From Acidobacteriota bacterium (lineage in GTDB: Bacteria > Acidobacteriota > Terriglobia > Acidiferrales > UBA7541): 64,000 nucleotides of DNA. The notes beneath the pieces were generated by a model, which did no database searches, was not told the DNA's origin, and saw only the letters and a list, made by a program, of their open reading frames with translations. This document shows, one piece after another, positions 35,711 through 43,491 of the stretch. Each line of letters starts with the position of its first letter. Position 1 is the first letter of the stretch. The translations under genes and the position numbers were made by a program. The DNA is taken from positions 1 to 64,000 of the forward strand of contig JAKBLM010000007.1 of the NCBI GenBank assembly GCA_021832085.1, read 5' to 3'.

Positions 35711-35945
35711 CGCGCTCGCGCTCGCGCTCGCGCGTGCCGCTCACAAGCCTTTCAATGGAATTACGGAAATCTGTTGTATGGATCGGTTGAGCCGACTGTG
35801 CCGATCGCTCGTGTGGGCCGGCCGTGTCGCCTGGTTGTGTCGATTGGTCGTGCGAATTAGTTGCGTCGGGTGGCCATGCGAATTGCCCGTGTGAATTGAT
35901 TGCGTCGATTGGTTGCGCGGCCCGGTAGCGTCTGTTGGTTCCGTG
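35711..35945. repeat. Low-complexity and degenerate tandem repeats
   Basis: 35711-35734 is a run of the hexamer gctcgc. 35776-35945 then consists of degenerate 12-14-bp units of the type 'ttgcgtcgattggt' / 'cgtgcgaatt'. No gene is present in 35669-36305 apart from these and the family A palindrome at 35946-35972. Confidence 0.6.
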
Positions 35946-35972
35946 TCGTGTAGAGGCGGGCTTTAGCCCGCC
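35946..35972 (+). repeat. Dispersed repeat family A, copy 2
   Basis: 'cgtgtagaggcgggctttag' opens the element; arms ggcgggc / gcccgcc (35955-35961, 35966-35972) surround ttta. It belongs with 14343-14392, 52152-52183 and 56402-56486. Confidence 0.6.
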
Positions 35973-36305
35973 ATTCTTTTGTCCGCCTCGACGACGCGGC
36001 AGCCGAAAAGCCCGCGCTCAAACCCTGCTGTGGTTCGTCGTAAATGTCGTTGCGTGCAGCGCCGACCCTCAGGCCGGCATGTGCCGAGCTAAAGCTGGGC
36101 GCTATGCCACATTTGAAAACGATGGCCGCCACAGCGGAATGAGACGGCCTTGTTTGGCGCACCGCACTAAGTTCGCAGCCAATCTGCGGGAACGTGAGGG
36201 GCATCTCGTCTGCCGGATTCCCGGCCGCGAATGCCGCCCTCTGGTGCTGGCACCGGCCTGTGGTCAACCTGCGGCGCCCGGAGTCCCGTCACGTTGCGGG
36301 CGCAC

Positions 36306-36340
36306 AAAAAACGGCGCAGGCGACCGAAGTCGCCCGCGCC
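36306..36340 (-). terminator. Intrinsic terminator of the BNR-repeat gene
   Basis: On the minus strand, arms ggcgcgggcgac / gtcgcctgcgcc (36340-36329 and 36324-36313) flank a ttcg tetraloop. They are followed by g and six T residues (36311-36306). It lies about 25 nt past the stop of the gene at 36365. Confidence 0.85.
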
Positions 36341-36364
36341 GCTATGTTTTGCGCCGCCTTGGGG

Positions 36365-39300
36365 TTATTTTCCGCCGGCGGGTTGGATGACGACCGGCGC
36401 TCCCGCGAAGAGCTGCGGTGCGTTGGCCTGTTTGGCCAGCCGGTTATAGCTGGCAACCTCTGTCTTGACGACCTGGTTGTAGTCGGTGAGCTGCGTCTGC
36501 AGTTCGCCGCGAACCAGCGCCATCTGCGCGCGTGCCTGAGCCGTGACCGGCTGGCCGTAGCCGATCGAGCCGGTGCCCTGCAACCCCTGGACCTTGCCGT
36601 GCAGATCGGCGAGCCAGTGGAGGCTGTCTTCAGGCGCGTTGCGCTGGATCTTCGTGTTGTAGAGCACCTCCTCGATCTTGTGGAGCGCTTGGTGAATACT
36701 GCGGCCCTCGGCGAGAAGCTTCTGGTACCGCGGATTCGGCGCGTCATGATCGTTTGGACGGACGTCGGAGGCGAAGCTGAAGATCTGTTGATTGATCTCG
36801 TGGATGTGGTTGAGCGTTTCGTCGAGCGCGGTCATCATGCTGCGCCCTTCGAGGCCGTAGGCGACCTCCTGCCGGAAGGCGCCGGGCACGGTCGGGATCG
36901 ACGGATCCTTGACCACAGTAACGGTCTGGGTTTGCGTCTGGCCGTCGGCCGTCACGGCGACCTTGTAGGTGCCGGGAGCGACTTCCGGCCCGCCGCCACG
37001 GAAGAAGAAGGCGAACGCGCGCGGAGGCTTGTACCCCCAGCGGTAGGGAACCGGAGCTTCGTAGCGCAGGTTCCAGATGTACCGGTTGACGCCGGCCTTG
37101 CCCGGAGCGTAGTGAGTGGCAACCACCTGGCCGGCTGCATTGGTGATGACGATCTTCACCGGCCCGTGGTGCGGACCCATCATGCCGGGATCCCCGTGAT
37201 GCTCGGGGCCCTTGATCGCGGTCTTGAGGAAGTAGTCGATCCGGGCGCCCGGCATGATCATGCGCGGATGGTAAAGGTTGCTCTGCTCGCCCCGCATGCC
37301 GCCGTAGAAGAAGCTCTGCAGCGTGGCGTCATTGACCTTGAAGAGATGGAAATTGGAGGCCTCGATCGTGGGCGTCATTTCTTCGATCGGGCGGATGTCG
37401 TTCAGCACGAAGATGCCGCGGCCGTGCGTGGCGACAACCAGGGCGTGTTGGAACTTGGCGAACTGGACATCGAAAACGGGCGTGACCGGGAACGAGACCG
37501 GGAACTTCTGCCACTGGTCGCCGTCGTTGGTCGAGTAGTAGAGGCCGGTCCAGCTGCCGAGAATGAGCAGGCCGCGCTGGTTCGGATCCTCCCGGACCAC
37601 GTCGACCGGTTCGTCGCTCGGCAGGCCGTTGGTGATCTCCTGCCACGTCTTGCCGTAGTCGTGAGTGCGATAGACATAGGCATGATCGTTGCCCATCTTG
37701 TGGCCGTCGAAGCTGACATAGGCCGAGCCGGGATTGAATGGCGAAACGCCTACCTGATAGACGCTGGCCCATGCCGGCGCGCCGGGGATGTTGGCGGTGA
37801 CGTTGGTCCAGGTCTTGCCGCCGTTCTCGGTCACGTGCACCAAACCGTCATCGCTGCCGACCCAAATCACGTTCGGGTTGCTCGGCGCGATGGTGATCGC
37901 GGTGATCGTGTCGTAGGTTTCGGCGCCGCTGATGTCGTATTCGATTGGACCGCCGGAAGTCACCTGGTCGGCCTTGTCGTTTCGGGTCAGGTCGGGGCTG
38001 TCGACCGTCCACGTCCGGCCGCCGTCGTTTGAGGCGAAGAGCACGTTGGCGCCCAGGTAGACAACGTTCTTGTTGACCGGCGAAACGGCAATCGGTGCGG
38101 TCCAGTTGAACCGGTACTTGAGCTCCGAAGGCGTTTCCTGGCTGACCCCGGGCAGGTACGGCTTGACCGACCACCGCTCCCGTGTCTTCACGTTGAGGCG
38201 GGAGATATAGCCGTTCTGCGAATCGGCGTAGATGACGTTCGGATCGCTCGGAGCGGGCACGGCGTATTGGCCGTCGCCTCCGGCCACGACGTACCAGCCG
38301 TTCTGCTCGTTGCCGCACCACGCGTTGTTATCCTGCAGGCCGGCGCAAAGCAGGTAGGGATGGCCAGGGCCGACGGCAACCATGTAATCTTCTTCGATCG
38401 GCATGCCGTCGAGGAATTTCCAGGTCTTGCCGCCATTCAAGGTGAGATAGGCGCCGCCGTCGTTGCCCTGGATGATCCGGTTTGGATCCTTCGGATCGAT
38501 CCACAGGGCGTGGTGATCGACGTGGACGCCGCGATCGAGGATGTGGGCGGTGCGGCCGCCGTTATCCGATTCCATCAGGAAAAGGGAGAGGGTATAGATC
38601 TTTTCCTGGTTGTTCGGCGCGACGAAGATGCGGGAGAAATAGAAGGGGCGGACGTCGAGCGCGTAGTTGTCGCTCACCGGCTTCCAGGAATTGCCCATGT
38701 TGAGCGATTGCCAGAGCAGCCCGTGCTTGGCCTCCACGATCGCATAGACGTGGTCGGGGTTGGTTGGCGCAACTGCCAAAGCGATGCGCCCGAGCGGGCC
38801 CTTCGGCAATCCCTTGCTGAGTTTCGTCCAGGTCGCGCCGCCGTCGGTCGAGCGATAGATGCCGCTGCCCGGGCCGCCGTCATCGAGCTCCCAGGGATAG
38901 CGGCGCACCTGCCACATCCCGGCGAAGAGCACCCGCGGATTGTCGGGCCCCATCACCATGTTCGAGACGCCCGTCGTGTCGTTCACGTAGAGCACTTTCT
39001 TCCACGTCTTGCCGCCGTCAGTCGTTTTGAAGACGCCGCGATCCGTTGTGGGTTTCCAGACGTTGCCCAGAACGCCGACAAAGACCGTGTTCGAATCGTG
39101 CGGATCGATCAGGATGGTGGAAATCTGGCCTGCGTGGCGGAAGCCCATGAATTTCCAGGTGTGGCCGCCGTCAGGCGAGAAATAAAGACCGGCGCCATTG
39201 ATCATGTCATTGCGGGGATTCGCTTCGCCGGTGCCCACCCAAACCAGGTTCGGATTGGAGGGCGCCAGGGCGATTGCCCCGATGGAACCGCTGTCTTCGT

Positions 39301-39568
39301 GCTGGAAAATTGCTTTCCAGTGAAGGCCGCCATCCATGGTTTTCCAAACACCGCCTCCGGCTCCGCCGACGTAGTACACATTCGGGTTGCCCGGAATTCC
39401 GACAACCGCCGAAACGCGGCCGCCGGCATTCGCCGGGCCGAGATCTACGAAATGCATATGGCTAAAAATGCCCGTTTCCTTGCCGGTTCCTTGTTGGGCA
39501 TGTCCGCCTGGCAGGAATGCCAGCGAGCAAGCCCCAAGGACGGCAAGTACGGTAAGCCATCGTTTCAT
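36365..39568 (-). CDS. Secreted BNR/sortilin-type beta-propeller protein
   Basis: A 1067-aa exported protein with signal peptide 'VLAVLGACSLAFLPGGHAQ' (about 7-25). Residues about 40-750 form repeated Asp-box (BNR) blades: 'KTMDGGLHW', 'FSPDGGHTW', 'KTTDGGKTW', 'RSTDGGATW', 'ASNDGGRTW', 'VTENGGKTW' and 'RTHDYGKTW'. This is the VPS10/sortilin-like propeller family, often annotated as glycosyl hydrolase without proof. The C-terminal 300 residues hold a beta domain ('PGTYKVAVTADGQTQTQTV') and a helical end. 'gggggagg' precedes the ATG on the minus strand. It ends at a strong terminator. The ligand is unknown. Confidence 0.88.
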   Translation of the reverse strand: MKRWLTVLAVLGACSLAFLPGGHAQQGTGKETGIFSHMHFVDLGPANAGGRVSAVVGIPGNPNVYYVGGAGGGVWKTMDGGLHWKAIFQHEDSGSIGAIALAPSNPNLVWVGTGEANPRNDMINGAGLYFSPDGGHTWKFMGFRHAGQISTILIDPHDSNTVFVGVLGNVWKPTTDRGVFKTTDGGKTWKKVLYVNDTTGVSNMVMGPDNPRVLFAGMWQVRRYPWELDDGGPGSGIYRSTDGGATWTKLSKGLPKGPLGRIALAVAPTNPDHVYAIVEAKHGLLWQSLNMGNSWKPVSDNYALDVRPFYFSRIFVAPNNQEKIYTLSLFLMESDNGGRTAHILDRGVHVDHHALWIDPKDPNRIIQGNDGGAYLTLNGGKTWKFLDGMPIEEDYMVAVGPGHPYLLCAGLQDNNAWCGNEQNGWYVVAGGDGQYAVPAPSDPNVIYADSQNGYISRLNVKTRERWSVKPYLPGVSQETPSELKYRFNWTAPIAVSPVNKNVVYLGANVLFASNDGGRTWTVDSPDLTRNDKADQVTSGGPIEYDISGAETYDTITAITIAPSNPNVIWVGSDDGLVHVTENGGKTWTNVTANIPGAPAWASVYQVGVSPFNPGSAYVSFDGHKMGNDHAYVYRTHDYGKTWQEITNGLPSDEPVDVVREDPNQRGLLILGSWTGLYYSTNDGDQWQKFPVSFPVTPVFDVQFAKFQHALVVATHGRGIFVLNDIRPIEEMTPTIEASNFHLFKVNDATLQSFFYGGMRGEQSNLYHPRMIMPGARIDYFLKTAIKGPEHHGDPGMMGPHHGPVKIVITNAAGQVVATHYAPGKAGVNRYIWNLRYEAPVPYRWGYKPPRAFAFFFRGGGPEVAPGTYKVAVTADGQTQTQTVTVVKDPSIPTVPGAFRQEVAYGLEGRSMMTALDETLNHIHEINQQIFSFASDVRPNDHDAPNPRYQKLLAEGRSIHQALHKIEEVLYNTKIQRNAPEDSLHWLADLHGKVQGLQGTGSIGYGQPVTAQARAQMALVRGELQTQLTDYNQVVKTEVASYNRLAKQANAPQLFAGAPVVIQPAGGK

Positions 39569-40108
39569 CTGCCTCCCCCTTTCAATTCGTTGACTTGTCG
39601 TAGTAATTGAGAAGACTCAAAAGACCCAGAATGTGTGAGACGCAAAAAAGAATGCGTAGGTAACAAAAGGTTTTGTGTCACCGCAGAACCGTCTCCCAGG
39701 ACGTCATTCCCTTGGATGCGCGCCCGGTTGGCGGCCGGGGGTCTGGCATCCGCCCCCTCCCCCGCCAAAAGCAGTACGAAACCTATCACAACAGCCCCGG
39801 CGCGGCCAAGATATTGTCTCCACCCCGGCTGGCGCCGGCGTCGCGGAAAGGGCCGAAAAATCGCGGTTTGTGCTGTCCCGCGCGATACCCTCCACCGGCG
39901 GATAAGGTGCGATCATCCCGCGTGCCGGACCTTTTGTCCGCACCGGTCGCCCAGCCTGTCGTCTTTGCTTCTCTTGGGGTAGGGAAGCGAACTCACAAAC
40001 CGCGCAGCGACCGGTCTGGGCCGGCAGGTGTCTGCTTCGCTTTTGGCGCGCGGGGTATCGCGCTGCCGGAGGGCCCTGGTTCCGAGGCAGTGGCCGCCTC
40101 GGAGGCGC
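39569..40108. other. Intergenic region without a gene
   Basis: 540 bp upstream of the BNR gene and downstream of the DUF6599 gene (both minus strand). No frame looks like a gene. A hairpin ccgaggc / gcctcgg (40082-40102) lies near the DUF6599 stop but has no T-run. The promoter of the BNR gene must lie toward 39600-39700; no clear hexamers were found. Confidence 0.45.
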
Positions 40109-41218
40109 TCAATAGAAATCCGTGGGATCGATGGGCTTGGAAGTGAGGCCGAGCTGGATCACTTCAACCGAGCGGCGGCGATCGAAGATCACACCCGGAA
40201 AGAAGCGCTTCACGCCGATCCGAATCATGCCGAGCGCGATTCCCACCACCAGGGTGATCAGAAGGATCACACCCGTGCCTGTGATGATGCCGACGATGTA
40301 TTCGGGCATCGTCAGCTGATGGAACATGAATGACGGCTCGTTCCACGTGACGACAGTCTGGTAGTGAATCTGGGCGAGCAGCCCGTTGGCCTGGGCCGCG
40401 CTGCCTGCCCCATCCACCATTCCCACAACCGAGCCGATGCGCCGCGCGTAAAGCACGCGGGCCGTTTTCGGCGCGCCGGGAGCAGGGTTGATGTCGAACC
40501 ACTTCTCCATGTCCTTCAGGTGCTCGGCGGCGAGTTGGTGCGTGGGGTAGGAGGCGAGCAGAAGCGTCACGCGGCGGCCGGCTACATTGTACTGGCCCAC
40601 TTCCGCCTCTGCCGAGTCGTAGAAGCCGAGCCAGTCGCCGCTGCCCCACGTGCCGGCGCCCGTCTCGGCCAGCGCGTGGTCGAGCGTTTGCGGATTGAGC
40701 GCATAGCGGTCCGAGTGCGGCACGAAATCCTTGGCGGGCAGATATTGCCAAAGCGTGGGATACGGCTCGGCGCTTGCCTGTGCCTGGAGCACCTGGGCCA
40801 GCGAGACGAAATCCTTGCCGTGGGTGGCGAGGCTTTTGCCCGTCACGTCGACCAGCAGGTTGCCGACGAGCATCATGGCCTGATTGCTGCCGATCGACGA
40901 ATGCTGCGTCGGACGGAAGCTGGTCGCCGGTACGGGCCGCAGCAGCGAGAACGCGCTGTAGCCCCACGATGGGCTGCGCATCGAATAGAGCGTTACGCCG
41001 ATCTGCGCGCCGTTGCGCTGATAGCTTTGGTACTCGGCCGACTGCTCGCGGCAATTTTGCAGGACAGCGGCCTGGGCCTGTGGAAGCTGTTTGGGCACAA
41101 CGGCGCGTGAGCTGCCAGGCACCGCTTGCCAGCCCGCGAAACGCGTCGGCAGCACGCTCTGAGCCGCCACGGGCGGTACCACCAGAATCAGCGCTGCAAA
41201 GAGTAACCAGAGGCGCAT
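40109..41218 (-). CDS. DUF6599 exported membrane-anchored protein
   Basis: A 369-aa protein. The signal peptide is 'LLFAALILVVPPVAAQ' (about 5-20). The body has 'FAGWQAVPGS', 'SAEYQSYQRNGAQIGVTLYS', 'LLASYPTHQLAAEHLKDMEKW' and 'VLYARRIGSVVGMVDG', and fits the DUF6599 family, which has no known function. One membrane helix near the end ('IVGIITGTGVILLITLVVGI', about 312-331) leaves a short cytoplasmic tail. I chose the Met at 41218; the frame stays open upstream to 41668 without a signal sequence. It is downstream of the amidase gene but about 280 nt away. Confidence 0.82.
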   Translation of the reverse strand: MRLWLLFAALILVVPPVAAQSVLPTRFAGWQAVPGSSRAVVPKQLPQAQAAVLQNCREQSAEYQSYQRNGAQIGVTLYSMRSPSWGYSAFSLLRPVPATSFRPTQHSSIGSNQAMMLVGNLLVDVTGKSLATHGKDFVSLAQVLQAQASAEPYPTLWQYLPAKDFVPHSDRYALNPQTLDHALAETGAGTWGSGDWLGFYDSAEAEVGQYNVAGRRVTLLLASYPTHQLAAEHLKDMEKWFDINPAPGAPKTARVLYARRIGSVVGMVDGAGSAAQANGLLAQIHYQTVVTWNEPSFMFHQLTMPEYIVGIITGTGVILLITLVVGIALGMIRIGVKRFFPGVIFDRRRSVEVIQLGLTSKPIDPTDFY

Positions 41219-41447
41219 TTGACTTATTTTACCCTGCCCCGACACTGCCTCCAAGGAGCCCGGCCGGCGAGCAGGATGGCCGGGATTGTCTCCCACTGGC
41301 TCGCCCTTTGGGCAAAACGCGCCCGAAGAATCGGGCATCCATAACGCCGGCCGCGAGGGATGCTCTCCAGTGACGCCGCAATCTCGCCAACCACATCGCC
41401 ATCCGTAGGGGCGTTGCAGCGTGCCCCTGCTGCCCAGGTGGCGATCG

Positions 41448-41485
41448 AAAAAAGAGCCGGGTGCGCCACCCTCGCGGTTCCCGGC
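41448..41485 (-). terminator. Candidate terminator of the amidase gene
   Basis: On the minus strand gccggg (41485-41480) pairs with cccggc (41461-41456), and the run tcttttttcg follows (T residues at 41453-41448). The loop is long (18 nt) and may hold further pairing. It lies 17 nt past the amidase stop. Confidence 0.5.
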
Positions 41486-41501
41486 AAGGGTGGGTTTTGG
41501 G

Positions 41502-43391
41502 TCAGCGCCGGTTGGCGTCGGCCTGCGTGGTGACGGTCGAGGGCAGGCTGTTGAGGCTTGCGATGTAGCGCCGGATGCCGTCGAAGATGCCGAGCGCGAT
41601 CTTCTCCCGGTAGCTGCCTTCGCCGAGCAGGCGATCGCCGATGGGATTGCTGATGAAGGAGGTTTCAACCAGGATCGAGGGCATATGCGCCCCGATCAGG
41701 ACGACGAATGGCGCTTTCCCCACGCCGCGGTCGGGGATGTTGATGCGGTCCCGGTGCAGCAAGTGCACGATCCCATTTTCGACATCGGAGGCGAACTCGT
41801 GGGATTCCACGACCTTGTTGTTGAGCGAGATTTTCTCGAGCAGGCTCCGCAACTTGTAAACCGGCAATTGCGACAGCTCGTTTTCGCGGGCGGCAACGGC
41901 GAGCGCCTGGGGCGACGTGGTGAAATCGAGATAGTAGGTCTCGACGCCGCGGGCCGCGCGGTCGGGGCTGGAATTGGCATGGATGGAAATGAAAAGGTCC
42001 GCCTTGTCCTCGTTGGCGATGCGCGTGCGCTCCTGGAGCGGGACGAAGACGTCGGTGGTGCGCGTGTAGAAAACCTTGGTGTTCGGCAGGCGTTCCCGGA
42101 TCAGGCGGCCGAGCCGGAGCGCGATGCTGAGTGTGACGTTCTTCTCCTCGAGCCCGTTGGGGCCTATGGCGCCGGTATCGAAGCCGCCGTGGCCGGGATC
42201 GATCACGATGCGGAAAACCTTCAGCCCCAGCGCGCGCACGAGCGAGGGCTCCCCGGACCGCAGCGGGTGGGCCGGTGTCAGATTGCCGACTTTTGGCAGC
42301 GCCGCAACGGCGGTTTGGCCGAAACCATTGCCATTGCGCCCGGAAGCCTGGGGTTGCTGGAAAGCGGTCGAATCGCGGCCTGGCCCATCCATCTGGCCGA
42401 CCCGGATCACCAGCCGGTAGGGATAGCGGAGCAGGGAAGCGGCATAGCCCGTATCGGGGCCGATGTCGAGCACCACGCGGACCATGTCCTGCTGGTTCTG
42501 CGCAACGCGGATGCGCGTCACCAAACGGCTGCGCGGCATCAGCGTTTCGCCATGCGGATGGATCAGGAAAGCGCGGCGCAGATCGAAATAGACCCGCTCG
42601 GGCCGCGTAATCCGCGCCGAACGGAACCGCACTGGCCCGTTCAGCTGGATCAGGATTCGCACTCCGTAGGGCCTGCGGCTGTAACTGACCGAGCGTATCA
42701 GCGTCAGCTGCGGCGATTCCACGCCGCCTTCCACGGTGCCCATGGTCAGCGGCGGCCCGGAAGGCGAAGCGGCGGGTTCGCTTCGCGCTGGTGCGGGCGA
42801 CGGGGCGGGGGATGGCGCCGAAGCACGGACGCTGCGCCGCATTTGTCGCGCTGGCGGAGGTGCCGACGCCAGCTCCAGCCGGGCCCGATCGGCCTGGTTG
42901 GAAGTGGGGTATTTCGCCACGAGCTCCCGCAAAAATCGCCGGCCAAGCGCGGGATCGCCCAGCTCGATCTGCTCGAGTTCGGCGGCGTCGTAGAGAGCCG
43001 CGGGAGCCAGCTCCGCGCGCGGATAGTGGTGAACGATGTACAGGTAGGTATCGACGGCCTTCTGGAAATAGACGGTGTCGAACAGGTGGCCCATCTCCCC
43101 GTAGAGCCCGCCGATTTCGATCATCGACGGGGCCACCATCACCCCATTGGGAGTGATCAGCGCGACCCGGCGAAAGGCCTTGATGACTTTCAGGTATTGG
43201 AGTTCGGTGCGCCTTCCACCCAGCTCGGCTTCGAGCGTGGCCTTCATCTTTTGGGCGTACCGGAATTGCCGGCGGGCGGCCGCAAGGTTCGCCTGTCCAA
43301 GGGGCGGCATCGCCCAAAGGGCGGTCGCCGCGCAAAGAACGATCATGGCGAGCGAAATCAGCTTCCGTTGGGACACTCGTCCACTCCTCAT
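41502..43391 (-). CDS. N-acetylmuramoyl-L-alanine amidase with TPR and AMIN domains
   Basis: A 629-aa periplasmic cell-wall amidase that cuts the bond between MurNAc and the peptide stem. The signal helix spans about 11-28. A TPR-like helical region covers about 35-175, then comes a Pro/Ala/Ser linker. An AMIN domain (about 225-330: 'VRILIQLNGPVRF', 'RVVLDIGP') targets the septum or wall. Amidase_3 covers about 395-605 with zinc ligands in 'IDPGHGGFDTGA', 'GLEEKNVTL' and 'DLFISIHANSS', and the catalytic Glu in 'SILVETSFISN'. The layout is AmiC-like with an added TPR. alaS lies upstream on the same strand, about 100 nt away. Confidence 0.93.
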   Translation of the reverse strand: MRSGRVSQRKLISLAMIVLCAATALWAMPPLGQANLAAARRQFRYAQKMKATLEAELGGRRTELQYLKVIKAFRRVALITPNGVMVAPSMIEIGGLYGEMGHLFDTVYFQKAVDTYLYIVHHYPRAELAPAALYDAAELEQIELGDPALGRRFLRELVAKYPTSNQADRARLELASAPPPARQMRRSVRASAPSPAPSPAPARSEPAASPSGPPLTMGTVEGGVESPQLTLIRSVSYSRRPYGVRILIQLNGPVRFRSARITRPERVYFDLRRAFLIHPHGETLMPRSRLVTRIRVAQNQQDMVRVVLDIGPDTGYAASLLRYPYRLVIRVGQMDGPGRDSTAFQQPQASGRNGNGFGQTAVAALPKVGNLTPAHPLRSGEPSLVRALGLKVFRIVIDPGHGGFDTGAIGPNGLEEKNVTLSIALRLGRLIRERLPNTKVFYTRTTDVFVPLQERTRIANEDKADLFISIHANSSPDRAARGVETYYLDFTTSPQALAVAARENELSQLPVYKLRSLLEKISLNNKVVESHEFASDVENGIVHLLHRDRINIPDRGVGKAPFVVLIGAHMPSILVETSFISNPIGDRLLGEGSYREKIALGIFDGIRRYIASLNSLPSTVTTQADANRR

Positions 43392-43491
43392 CAGCTGCTA
43401 GGGAAGGCAGACGCTAGCTCTCCGCGAAAGAGGGACCCCGAACGGGCCCAGGAAAATATCTTATCCCGCGCTAAGTTTCTGGCACTGCGGA

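Noticed and set aside
36194..38032. 612-aa plus-strand frame opposite the BNR-repeat gene
   Set aside because: The minus-strand protein has repeated Asp-box motifs and a terminator. The plus-strand frame lacks domains and starts in a repeat region.
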